A DNA stretch of 64,000 nt from NCBI RefSeq assembly GCF_014770435.1, contig NZ_CP061739.1:1054001-1118000 (forward strand), read 5' to 3'. Each line of letters opens with the position of its first letter. Position 1 is the stretch's first letter. Below, in pieces: positions 47,448 to 55,802 of this stretch. The notes under the pieces are model-generated. The model was not told the origin of the DNA and searched no databases. It saw only the letters and a list, made by a program, of their open reading frames with translations. The DNA is from Psychrobacter sp. 28M-43 (GTDB lineage Bacteria > Pseudomonadota > Gammaproteobacteria > Pseudomonadales > Moraxellaceae). The position numbers and the translations under genes were made by a program.

Positions 47448-47953
47448 GGTTGATATTTTACATCACTCAATACTTCTGTTTCAGTATCGATTATTAAACG
47501 GTAAAGGGGTTTTTCGAATATAGAACCATAAAAATATGGCAATATGTGAATAATTTATATATCAATAATTAAATTTAGTGTAAAGTTAATAGTCAGAGAT
47601 ATATGGCGTTAAGACACTAGTAAATTTAATATAGTTAACATATGTTCACTAACAGATGTTCAGTATGGTGTATACCTTAAGTTTTTCAGATTTTCTATAC
47701 CGCCTATCTGAATATTATCGCCTTCCATCATGAATATTATAGTTACATGTTACAGTTCTAATGCTATCGTTTTACAATATATTAACCACGATAATCAATA
47801 GTTATGAAAGTAATAAATGGTCTTTTATAGGAATTGTATTTACCTGATAAGACATTGTTTATAGCTCATACCAAACTTATGAATTGAGTACTGGTAAATT
47901 AACTTTCTAAAAAAATAGTAATGAGAAAGTTCAAGATAATTAAGGAGCTGATG
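47448..47953. other. 506-base AT-rich gap upstream of dinB
   Basis: It lies between dinB and the rightward small gene and is more AT-rich than its neighbours. No tRNA, repeat or coding sequence is supported. Confidence 0.5.
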
Positions 47954-48199
47954 ATGAGTCATGAATTAAAAGGGAGCGATTTGACACGAGCAATGCTAGC
48001 GCGGGGTGATAAAAAAATATGGTGCGCAGTGTGTGATGAAGGCGATGAACAAGCGATGATGGATCAGTGTGGTAATGATTTTACAGCCTATATTGTGTCA
48101 TTTAATGATGGATATTTTTATTGTAGTGCTGGCATGCCATGGAATTATGCGGTACCGATTAAGATAAGTGCTGTCATGCCATTTGAAGTATCGATATAA
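47954..48199 (+). CDS. Small hypothetical protein (81 aa)
   Basis: The start at 47954 has AAGGAG six bases upstream; an ATG three bases before is also possible, and a longer frame from 47921 would include the ribosome binding site. The product is soluble, has no signal peptide and carries four Cys (two in CAVC, others in QCGNDF and YCSAG). It resembles short conserved proteins I associate with Acinetobacter, recalled only by pattern (LERGD...DEGDE, DGYFYC, PWNYAVPI), with unknown function. It stands alone next to a tRNA gene. Confidence 0.65.
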   Translation: MSHELKGSDLTRAMLARGDKKIWCAVCDEGDEQAMMDQCGNDFTAYIVSFNDGYFYCSAGMPWNYAVPIKISAVMPFEVSI

Positions 48200-48245
48200 A
48201 CAAGCTAGGAATTTATTAAAACAAATATAAATAATAAGCACAAAA

Positions 48246-48270
48246 AAACCTCCGATAAAGGAGGCTAGTT
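48246..48270 (-). terminator. Terminator of tRNA-Leu
   Basis: CCTCC pairs with GGAGG around a 6-base loop, with a seven-T run on the minus strand, just past the tRNA 3' end. Confidence 0.8.
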
Positions 48271-48282
48271 TGTACTAAATAT

Positions 48283-48369
48283 TGGTACCAGTGGTCGGAC
48301 TCGAACCGACACGCTTTTAAAGGCAACGGATTTTGAATCCGTCATGTCTACCAATTCCATCACACTGGC
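48283..48369 (-). tRNA. tRNA-Leu (anticodon CAA)
   Basis: An 87-nt cloverleaf on the minus strand with the 3' CCA encoded. The acceptor stem GCCAGTG pairs with CACTGGT (one G-U), the anticodon loop is TTCAAAA flanked by ACGGA/TCCGT, the T arm is GTCGG-TTCGAGT-CCGAC and there is a long class II variable arm, as expected for leucine tRNA. It decodes UUG. Confidence 0.95.
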
Positions 48370-48521
48370 ATGTTAGGTGATAATAGTTATTGACTAAATA
48401 TTACCGAATTGGGTTACAGTGTTGACTGTATAGGCTGCGTATTATAGCAGCCTATTTACATGCGTCAAGTATTATTTTATACAATTTTTCATTTATTCTA
48501 GTGATGCTAAATAGCATCATT

Positions 48522-49295
48522 CTAGCCGACAAAGGCACGCTCAACTGCGTAATCTGCTTGCACACCCATACGTGGTGAAACAGTCAAGCCAAAGTCATCT
48601 AAAATAGCAGAAACCTCAGCATTAAACGGCATACTGCCACAAAGCATGACACGGTCGTCGTCTTTATTCATTGGTGGTAAACCAATATCTTCGAACAATT
48701 TGCCTGACTTCATCAAATCAGTGACACGTCCTTGATTTCTGAATTCTTCACGCGTAACCGTTGGATAATAGATGAATTTTTCGCGATACCATTCACCAAA
48801 GATTTCATCATTAGGTAGCTCGTTTTCGAACATCTCGCGATAAGCCAAATCATGAACATGACGTACGCCATGTACTAAGATAATTTTGTCAAAACGCTCA
48901 TACACTTCAGGATCACGTGCTAGTGACAAGAAAGGAGCAAGGCCAGTACCAGTAGAGAGCATGTAAAGGTTCTTACCTGGTAGCAGATCGTCCAATACTA
49001 GTGTGCCTGTTGGCTTTTTACTGACTAACAGCTCATCACCTACTTTGATATGCTGTAAGCGTGAAGTTAACGGACCATCTTGAACTTTAATAGAGAAGAA
49101 TTCTAAATGATCTTCATAGTTAGGGCTGGCAATTGAATAAGCGCGTAGTAGTGGCTTGCCATCAACAACAAGTCCAATCATCGCAAATTCGCCATTACGA
49201 AAGCGCAAGCCATCGTCACGAGTGGTTTTGATACTAAATAGAGAATCATTCCAGTGATGAACCTCTGTGACCGTTTCGGTGCGAAGTTTTGACAT
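48522..49295 (-). CDS. fpr: Ferredoxin--NADP+ reductase
   Basis: It passes electrons between NADPH and ferredoxin or flavodoxin through FAD. The FAD-binding motif is RAYSIASPNYEDHLEFFSIKV (about residues 52-72), the NAD(P)-binding part contains LSTGTGLAPFLSLARDPEVYERF (about 114-136), and the C-terminus ends in AVERAFVG, as in bacterial-type Fpr enzymes. Length is 257 aa. It diverges from trmO; a 10-bp perfect inverted repeat 60-83 bases upstream is a candidate operator (see feature at 49354). Confidence 0.95.
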   Translation of the reverse strand: MSKLRTETVTEVHHWNDSLFSIKTTRDDGLRFRNGEFAMIGLVVDGKPLLRAYSIASPNYEDHLEFFSIKVQDGPLTSRLQHIKVGDELLVSKKPTGTLVLDDLLPGKNLYMLSTGTGLAPFLSLARDPEVYERFDKIILVHGVRHVHDLAYREMFENELPNDEIFGEWYREKFIYYPTVTREEFRNQGRVTDLMKSGKLFEDIGLPPMNKDDDRVMLCGSMPFNAEVSAILDDFGLTVSPRMGVQADYAVERAFVG

Positions 49296-49353
49296 AAAGT
49301 CCTCGTTAATAAGTTGTTATTTGTGTGTTAAGTTTGAATAAGTATTAAATCAG

Positions 49354-49378
49354 AATGTTCAATGTTAGATTGAACATT
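49354..49378. promoter_or_regulatory. Perfect inverted repeat upstream of fpr, candidate operator
   Basis: Arms 49354-49363 (AATGTTCAAT) and 49369-49378 (ATTGAACATT) are exact reverse complements separated by five bases. The TTCA-N9-TGAA layout fits the T-N11-A site of LysR-type regulators. In Pseudomonas the LysR regulator FinR controls fpr; whether a FinR homologue exists here is unknown. Site identity is inference. Confidence 0.5.
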
Positions 49379-49482
49379 ATAAAAACGTATCAGTCTTTTA
49401 ATCGTTGTCGACACTGCTATTTTTATGAACGAGTAAATGATGGGTAAGCGCAATAGAATTGGTTTATCAGCTTATGTACAGC

Positions 49483-49512
49483 CATTTATTATGTCATTAG
49501 ACATAGTAAATG
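49483..49512. other. 13-bp hairpin between fpr and trmO
   Basis: CATTTATTATGTC pairs with GACATAGTAAATG (one G-U) around the loop ATTA. No T run follows in either direction, so it is not an obvious terminator. Confidence 0.5.
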
Positions 49513-49721
49513 TGCGTCAACGATGACAGCATTACTGCTCATATCATCCAAATGTAAATGACTCTCATCAAATTTCTTGCTCATAATACCAAACTTTAAA
49601 ATAAAAATCCGTCTAGCAGTGATTGTCTAGCATGATAAAATGGAATATCGTTAGTGAGTAATTTCGTATCATTTGGCAAAACTGCTTTATCAAGGTAGTT
49701 TTGTATTACTGGAGTTGGTCT

Positions 49722-50576
49722 ATGCTTGATGAAAATCCCCTGTTAGATAACTACTATCAAGCTCCTATTATTGGCTATCATCGTGCGCCGCTTTCGCAGA
49801 AATTTGGTGCGCCGCGCCAGCCAAACCTAGTCGCTTTGACTAGTGTCATTGAGATGTTAGCGCTATATGATACGCCAGCTGCATTTGATGGTTTGGATAA
49901 GTTTAGTCATATATGGGTGAGTTGGCAGTTTCATCATAATTATCGATATAAAAATAACAATGAAACCAGTACTAGTTTTCGCGCTCAAGTACGTCCACCA
50001 AGATTGGGCGGTAATCAAAAAATAGGGGTGTTTGCCAGTCGCAGTATGTATCGTCCTTCAGGACTAGGTTTGTCTGTCGTCAAGCTCGAACAAGTCAAAA
50101 TAATTCAAGGTCGTGTATTATTAATTATCAAAGGCGCTGATATGATAGATGGCACACCAATCATCGATATAAAGCCATATGTGGCCTATAGTGATGCGCT
50201 GATCCAAGCACAGAGTGGATTTGCACCAACTGCTCCAGAATTATTAAACGTAACCGTGACCGATGCCGCTAACGAACAATTTATGATGTTAGTAAGTGCA
50301 GGCGAGTCTAGTAATGCTAATAATGATAAAAGTATTAAAGACGCAAACACTGGATTAAATAGTGCGACAGTTGCGTCTACGGTTCATCGTATACAAAATC
50401 AAGTAGTAGCCTCAGATATGAGCATTATCAAAGAATTAATTGCTCAAGACCCGCGTCCAGCTTATCGACGGACAGAGATAGCCACGCCATTTGTTATGCG
50501 TTATAAATCGGTTGATGTGAGTTTTCAGTTGATGAAATCAGGACAGCTACAGATAATCGCTGTAGTTGCAATATAA
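49722..50576 (+). CDS. trmO: tRNA (N6-threonylcarbamoyladenosine(37)-N6)-methyltransferase TrmO
   Basis: It methylates t6A37 in tRNA-Thr using S-adenosylmethionine. The start at 49722 (MLDENPLLDNYY) has GGAG seven bases upstream; a TTG start 21 bases earlier is less likely. The N-terminal UPF0066 domain shows IGYHRAPLSQKFGAPRQPNL, LDKFSHIWVSWQFH, RPPRLGGNQKIGVFASRSMYRPSGLGLSVVKLE and DIKPYVAYSD. The C-terminal region with DPRPAYRR and FVMRYKSVDVSFQL is the smaller TrmO domain. Length is 284 aa. Confidence 0.92.
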   Translation: MLDENPLLDNYYQAPIIGYHRAPLSQKFGAPRQPNLVALTSVIEMLALYDTPAAFDGLDKFSHIWVSWQFHHNYRYKNNNETSTSFRAQVRPPRLGGNQKIGVFASRSMYRPSGLGLSVVKLEQVKIIQGRVLLIIKGADMIDGTPIIDIKPYVAYSDALIQAQSGFAPTAPELLNVTVTDAANEQFMMLVSAGESSNANNDKSIKDANTGLNSATVASTVHRIQNQVVASDMSIIKELIAQDPRPAYRRTEIATPFVMRYKSVDVSFQLMKSGQLQIIAVVAI

Positions 50577-50635
50577 CTGGCTTGCATTGATATCATTTTT
50601 GACAACACATTGTAAAACAATAGAAGAAGAGAGAT

Positions 50636-52423
50636 ATGTCTGCTCAACAGTACTCGATAGTGATTGATTTGCGTTGGTGTCTAGATGAGCTATTGGCAGA
50701 TAAAGTGATTGACCAACGCGGCTATAACCTAGTCATTACTAGCCGTCGCGACAAAGCGCAGCACCCTCTACTAACGATTAGTGAATTTGGCTTGCCTAAT
50801 GGCCATGCGACGGACAATAGCGCTGAAAATAAATTAACTTTGGCTTGGCTCAACCAATGGTTGGCGGCTAAAGCAGATATGTCTCTCGTTCGTATTGACC
50901 CTCTAAAAGTTGATGTCCCTGCAGTTACACAATTGATGTCATTTGAATATGCACGCTCGCAGCATATTTTGCCGATTGAGGTCGCTATAGACGAAGTGAT
51001 TATCGGAACGGATCAGCCTTTTTATACTGACTGGCACTCAAGTATTGAAAAATTGATCAAATCAAAAAGCTATCGCACAGTCTATATCAATCCTGAGCAG
51101 ATCAAACGCTTCCGGCAAGAGTTCTATCAAGTTACCCAAGCGATTGCAGGCGCAAATAGTGTCCATAAGCGTGCAGCTGCCGACGTGACCAATGTCGAAG
51201 CATTATTGCAATTGGGCGACAATACTAATCCCGATGCCAATGACCAACATATTGTTAGAGTTGTTGATTGGCTGTTGCAATATGCCTTTGAGCAACGAGC
51301 TAGTGATATCCATTTAGAGCCACGCCGTGAAACAGGTAAGGTGCGCTTCCGTATCGATGGTGTGCTCCATACGGTGTATGAGATGCCATTGGCAATCATC
51401 GTCGCGGTAACCGCACGTATCAAAATTCTAGGACGGCTAAATGTTGCAGAAAAGCGTAAACCGCAAGATGGTCGTTTAAAGACGCGAACGCCAAAGGGGC
51501 TAGAGACAGAACTTCGTTTGTCGACTATGCCAACCGCTTTCGGTGAAAAGTTGGTCATGCGGGTATTCGATCCTGAAGTGCTGGTGCGTTCCTTCGCTCA
51601 GCTTGGTCTATCGGGCAAACAGCTTGAAACGTGGCATGAATTGACTGCTCATCCAAATGGGATTATTTTGGTCACCGGGCCTACAGGTTCAGGTAAGACC
51701 ACGACCTTGTATAGTACTCTCAAGCAGTTAGCGACTGAACAAGTCAATGTCTGTACCATTGAAGATCCTATTGAAATGATTGAACCTGCATTTAACCAAA
51801 TGCAAGTGAATCCAGGTGTCGATTTAAACTTTGCTGACGGCATTCGCTCCTTGATGCGTCAAGATCCTGACATCATTATGGTAGGGGAGATTCGTGATGC
51901 TGAAACAGCCAATATGGCAGTACAAGCCTCATTGACAGGGCATTTGGTGCTCTCGACACTACATACTAACGATGCGCCAAGTTCAATCACTCGCTTGCAT
52001 GATTTGGGGATTCAGCCATTTTTGACATCAGCGACTATCTTAGGTGTGATGGCACAGCGATTGTTACGTACGCTATGCCCGCATTGCAAAAAAGCAGTAG
52101 ACGTTGTGCCAGACAGTGAGATTGCTATTCAATGGCAGGAGTTGGTACAACCTTGGCGCGCACCTGCCCCAGCACAAATTTATGTGGCTCAAGGCTGCGA
52201 GCATTGTCGACACACTGGTTATCAGGGACGAGTCGGCCTATACGAGATTATGCCATTGTCTAACGAATTAAAAAAACTGGTCGCAGCCGATACAAACTTA
52301 GATGTGCTTAAACAACAAGCCTATCGAGAAGGTCTACAGCCATTACGTTTATCAGGTGCAAAACGTATTAGTGAAGGCGTGACAACCATAGAAGAGGTGA
52401 TGCGAGTCGTGCCTCTTAATTAG
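50636..52423 (+). CDS. gspE: Type II secretion system ATPase GspE
   Basis: The cytoplasmic motor of the type II secretion pseudopilus. The N-terminal part (about residues 1-190) is the GspE_N-type domain. The ATPase core has Walker A GPTGSGKTT (about 348-356), the Asp box CTIEDPIEMIEPAFNQMQVNP, Walker B MVGEIRDAETA, and a His-box region. A zinc-binding CPHC...CEHC pair lies near residues 481 and 522. PilB is a close alternative, but the gspHIJK genes 2 kb downstream make GspE the better call. Length is 595 aa. The partner genes gspC, D, F, G, L and M are not in the window. Confidence 0.85.
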   Translation: MSAQQYSIVIDLRWCLDELLADKVIDQRGYNLVITSRRDKAQHPLLTISEFGLPNGHATDNSAENKLTLAWLNQWLAAKADMSLVRIDPLKVDVPAVTQLMSFEYARSQHILPIEVAIDEVIIGTDQPFYTDWHSSIEKLIKSKSYRTVYINPEQIKRFRQEFYQVTQAIAGANSVHKRAAADVTNVEALLQLGDNTNPDANDQHIVRVVDWLLQYAFEQRASDIHLEPRRETGKVRFRIDGVLHTVYEMPLAIIVAVTARIKILGRLNVAEKRKPQDGRLKTRTPKGLETELRLSTMPTAFGEKLVMRVFDPEVLVRSFAQLGLSGKQLETWHELTAHPNGIILVTGPTGSGKTTTLYSTLKQLATEQVNVCTIEDPIEMIEPAFNQMQVNPGVDLNFADGIRSLMRQDPDIIMVGEIRDAETANMAVQASLTGHLVLSTLHTNDAPSSITRLHDLGIQPFLTSATILGVMAQRLLRTLCPHCKKAVDVVPDSEIAIQWQELVQPWRAPAPAQIYVAQGCEHCRHTGYQGRVGLYEIMPLSNELKKLVAADTNLDVLKQQAYREGLQPLRLSGAKRISEGVTTIEEVMRVVPLN

Positions 52424-52474
52424 TCTCATGTATTAGGCCATGAATTGGGGAATAGTATTTTAAGAGTAGGAAAT

Positions 52475-52522
52475 ATGATGCCACTTGAAAACAGCTTCCT
52501 TCACAGCAATCAATGCAAATAA
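52475..52522 (+). CDS. Possible 15-codon open frame before tatD
   Basis: A start (ATGATG) with AGGAAA four to five bases upstream opens a 15-residue frame (MMPLENSFLHSNQCK) ending in TAA at 52522, before the TatD gene. It could be a leader, a gene remnant or chance. Low confidence. Confidence 0.2.
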   Translation: MMPLENSFLHSNQCK

Positions 52523-52581
52523 GATTCAAATTTTTAATTCCCAGACTTTTAATTGAGAAAGTTTTAATAACGAGATTATTT

Positions 52582-53370
52582 ATGTTTACAGATACTCATT
52601 GTCACCTCAACCGTTTAGATTTGACGAAATATGATGGTAAATTATCTGGCGCGATTGACGCCATGAAAACTGCTAATGTTACCCGTGCGATGGCAATCAT
52701 GTGTGATTTTGCAGAATATGACGAGATTGCCAATATTGTGAGCACCTATGGTGACGAGACGCTAAATCTAGGGATGAGTGTAGGGATTCATCCTTGCGAA
52801 GATATCGATGTACTGAAATCAGCAACGGTTGAGCGTCTAGTAGAGACTGCTGATAAAGACCATGTATGGGCAATAGGCGAGACAGGGCTAGATTACTACT
52901 GGTCTACAGAAAATAAAAAAGAGCAGCAAGCCAGTCTTGCACGTCATATCCATGCCAGTCAGCAACTAAAAAAACCGCTTGTCATACACATGCGTGACGC
53001 AAAAGAAGATACGATCGATATCTTAAAAAGTGAAGGCGCTGAGCATGGTATTATTCATTGCTTTACTGAAGATTGGGAGACTGCGAAACGTGCTTTAGAT
53101 TTAGGATTTTATATCTCCTTCTCAGGTATTGTCAGTTTTAAAAGTGCCCAAAATATCCAAGACGCTGCACGACATATGCCTAGAGACAGAATCTTGATTG
53201 AGACCGACAGTCCATATTTGGCGCCTGTGCCTAAGCGTGGTCGTCCCAATGAGCCCGCCTACGTACCTTATGTCGCGAGCTTTATCGCAGATATGTACGG
53301 GTGTGATAGTAACGAGGTTGGAGCATTAACCGCAAAAAACTTTGAAAATTTACTGGCACAGTATCGCTAA
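52582..53370 (+). CDS. TatD family metal-dependent hydrolase
   Basis: A TIM-barrel nuclease/hydrolase with two metals. The start at 52582 (MFTDTHCHLNRLDL) places the metal-binding THCHLN at the N-terminus, as in the family; an in-frame start 23 codons earlier gives an unrelated hydrophobic leader. IGETGLDYYW, VIHMRDA, GIIHCFTEDW and IETDSPYLAPVPKRGRPNEPAYV are all typical of the TatD/YcfH group. Length is 262 aa. In pseudomonads a tatD gene is followed by a TetR gene, as it is here. Confidence 0.94.
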   Translation: MFTDTHCHLNRLDLTKYDGKLSGAIDAMKTANVTRAMAIMCDFAEYDEIANIVSTYGDETLNLGMSVGIHPCEDIDVLKSATVERLVETADKDHVWAIGETGLDYYWSTENKKEQQASLARHIHASQQLKKPLVIHMRDAKEDTIDILKSEGAEHGIIHCFTEDWETAKRALDLGFYISFSGIVSFKSAQNIQDAARHMPRDRILIETDSPYLAPVPKRGRPNEPAYVPYVASFIADMYGCDSNEVGALTAKNFENLLAQYR

Positions 53371-53603
53371 AATGGTTATGCTATGACCAGTCAGTCATTT
53401 ATGTGGTGGTCGTGTAGTTTAATCCCCTTTAGTATTTAATTTACTAAATGTAACTATATGATTATCAATGACTATTTGTAAATATAAGCATATCCCTTTT
53501 ATGGTATTTCAGCAGTTCTTGTATAGTTTTATACGCTCATTGCCAAATGTACGCACATAATTGATGGTCATATGCTTAATCTTGTCATGTTTTAGGAGAG
53601 ATT

Positions 53604-54287
53604 ATGAGTCGTCAGCACCAGTTCAAGGCACGAGAAGAGAACATCTTAGCGATGGCAGAACAATTGCTACTTGAGTCAGGCGATGGTGATATCACTTTAG
53701 ACAGTTTGGCAGATCAGCTCGATTTGGCTAAAGGCACCCTGTACAAGCATTTCTCCAGTAAAGATGAGCTTTATCTGCGTATTATTATTCGTTATGAAGA
53801 GCAATTGTTTGAGATTAACCGTATTGATGACTGCCCGTCGGCAGGCGTTGCCCGTATGATTTTTCAGCAGTTATTCAACCCGCAAAAAGCCATGCTATTG
53901 AACCAAATCGAAGAGCGTCTGGCAGCATCAGTGACTGGGCTCAATCGTTTGTTTGGTGAGTTATATGATATCCGTCGCCAGCGCATGAAGCGTTTGATTG
54001 ATATTATTAGCGCATACCTAAAAGATGAGCACAGTAATTTAAGTACTCGTGATTATCTATCGTCTATTTGGGCGATTGGTCAGGGCGGTGCAGGACTATT
54101 GAATTCCAGCTTTTACCAACGCTACTTAGGTCGTCGTGATACGCTGCGTTATGCCTTTGTTCAGCAAGTGCTAGAGTTGCCAAGCCATTATCCTGCTGAT
54201 GATGAAGAGGTCATGGATGAAGACATGCAAGAGCTAGTAGAGCAAATCGATACTGAATCAGAAGAGCACCGCAATACCAACTACTAA
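53604..54287 (+). CDS. TetR family transcriptional regulator
   Basis: The N-terminal helix-turn-helix (ILAMAEQLLLESGDGDITLDSLADQLDLAKGTLYKHFSSKDELYLRI, about residues 14-59) is standard TetR. The C-terminal ligand domain is not recognisable to me and ends in an acidic tail (DDEEVMDEDMQELVEQID). AGGAGAG precedes the ATG. It follows the TatD gene and precedes gspH, and its targets are unknown. The tatD-TetR pairing is conserved in pseudomonads, so a link with gsp genes should not be assumed. Confidence 0.9.
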   Translation: MSRQHQFKAREENILAMAEQLLLESGDGDITLDSLADQLDLAKGTLYKHFSSKDELYLRIIIRYEEQLFEINRIDDCPSAGVARMIFQQLFNPQKAMLLNQIEERLAASVTGLNRLFGELYDIRRQRMKRLIDIISAYLKDEHSNLSTRDYLSSIWAIGQGGAGLLNSSFYQRYLGRRDTLRYAFVQQVLELPSHYPADDEEVMDEDMQELVEQIDTESEEHRNTNY

Positions 54288-54468
54288 AGTAGTTATTGGT
54301 AAAATAGCAAGTAATTGTTGGGTTATGAACCTTTCTTGGTTTTAATAAATCGTGTTGTAATGCTTACTATTGCAGCACGATTTGCAGTATTAATTCATAT
54401 ATCTTCTAATATTCTTTAAAATTCCTTTCTCATTCTGCGACAATTAAAATTGGGCTTATAGGTGCAAT

Positions 54469-55293
54469 ATGCCGGTCACTGTCAAGACGCAGTCCAGTTC
54501 AGCGGCTACTTGCTCTTTTACTCTAATTAGTCAAACGTCTCAGTCCAACTGCTTAGATACAAGACCTACAGACCATTGTCGCCGCTGCGTCTCCATACCA
54601 AGGGATGCTTATCACTTATCATCAGTCTCATCAATAAACAGTCGGACACAGGCTGGTTTTACATTGGTGGAAATCGTGGTGGTAGTGGTTATCTTGTCTA
54701 TATTTGCTGGCATAATGAGTTTGTCTGTCGGTAGCAGTGAATCCCGCAAAAATCGCGCTTTTTATGAGCATCTTACCGATTCGTTGAGCTACGTTCGACT
54801 ATTATCGGCTGAACGTATGCAGCCGATGGGTTTGCGTATGCAGGCAGATAAGCAAGGTCAAGTAGAGCCAGTCATTGTTACCCTATCAAATCCATATGTC
54901 GCGTACCAGACAACAGAGATGATGTCAGATAGCATCGATAGTCAGCCTAAGAATGCTATGGAGCTATCGGCAGAGGTTGCTGGTCTATCAGGCTCTACTG
55001 ATGAGCAAAAACCAACGCCAAGTTGGGAGGTCGAGTCGGGTATTAGCTTGCCTGAACTACCCACTGGCGTAAGTATTAGAGTTCAAAGTTTGGATTCTAG
55101 TGGTTTACAAAATACGGGACGAACCCAAACGTTACAGCCTTGGTTTAGCGACCAAAACGTACCGCAGGTATTGTGGTTTGGTACGGGACAAGCAACGCCT
55201 GTCACCATTGAAGTACTTCATGATTCGCGTTTAGTGGGCGAGGTGATTACGATAATGCCAGATGGTAGCATGCGAATCGGACAGGGGTTATAG
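54469..55293 (+). CDS. gspH: Type II secretion minor pseudopilin GspH
   Basis: A minor pseudopilin of the type II system. The prepilin peptidase site is QAG-FTLVEIVVVVVILSIFAG (cleavage near residue 63, Glu at +5). That gives an unusually long leader of about 62 residues with several Cys and His, where most leaders are 6-25 residues; I see no in-frame ATG, GTG or TTG closer to the site with a better ribosome binding site. The mature domain is about 210 residues. It overlaps gspI by one base (TAGTG), so gspH-I-J-K form one unit. Confidence 0.85.
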   Translation: MPVTVKTQSSSAATCSFTLISQTSQSNCLDTRPTDHCRRCVSIPRDAYHLSSVSSINSRTQAGFTLVEIVVVVVILSIFAGIMSLSVGSSESRKNRAFYEHLTDSLSYVRLLSAERMQPMGLRMQADKQGQVEPVIVTLSNPYVAYQTTEMMSDSIDSQPKNAMELSAEVAGLSGSTDEQKPTPSWEVESGISLPELPTGVSIRVQSLDSSGLQNTGRTQTLQPWFSDQNVPQVLWFGTGQATPVTIEVLHDSRLVGEVITIMPDGSMRIGQGL

Positions 55294-55802
55294 TGACTAA
55301 ATTATATAAACCTCCTATGACAAATCAGCCTATGTCACCAAAATTTATATCACTCAAGCCTAGGCGCGAGAGCGGCTTTACCCTTATCGAAGTGATGGTT
55401 GCTCTAGCTATTTTGGCAGTGGTAGCAGTCGCGGCGAGCCGTGCCAGTAGTGCATATCTGAGCTCAGTTGATATATTGCGTACTCGTACGCTTGCTCACT
55501 TCGTCGCTCAAAATGCCGCTGCTGATTTACGTATTCAAGAGACGTGGCTGACAGTCAACCGCACCCAAACCGTTAATGCACAAGGGCGCAATTGGCAAAT
55601 AGAAATGACAGTCGGTGACGCCATCACACCTGCCTTAAAAGAAGTAAATATCGCAGTTGCGCCTATTATAGATGGACAGACTCGCACATCGGTCACTGAT
55701 ATCACTGTGATGCTAAGTAATGCTGAGCAAGATACAGGCAGTTTGGATTCGAGTGGTCTAAGCACAATAGATAATAGCGAGCAGGCAGGGGGCGGTCTGT
55801 GA
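55293..55802 (+). CDS. gspI: Type II secretion minor pseudopilin GspI
   Basis: The start is a GTG at 55293 that overlaps the gspH stop codon, with AGGGG six bases upstream. The prepilin site is RRESG-FTLIEVMVALAILAVV, followed by the Ala-rich helix AVAASRASSAYL. The body is the short beta domain of GspI (NVDI... RNWQIEMTVGDA). Length is 169 aa. It is the second gene of the gspHIJK cluster. Confidence 0.9.
   Translation: MTKLYKPPMTNQPMSPKFISLKPRRESGFTLIEVMVALAILAVVAVAASRASSAYLSSVDILRTRTLAHFVAQNAAADLRIQETWLTVNRTQTVNAQGRNWQIEMTVGDAITPALKEVNIAVAPIIDGQTRTSVTDITVMLSNAEQDTGSLDSSGLSTIDNSEQAGGGL

Larger units (their letters stand above)
49296..49721. other. 426-base divergent region fpr / trmO
   Basis: It holds a probable operator at 49354-49378 and a strong hairpin at 49483-49512. 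No coding sequence is supported. Confidence 0.55.

Noticed and set aside
52424..52581. A missing pilZ gene before tatD
   Set aside because: pilZ precedes tatD in pseudomonads, but no PilZ-like sequence is found in this 158-base gap.
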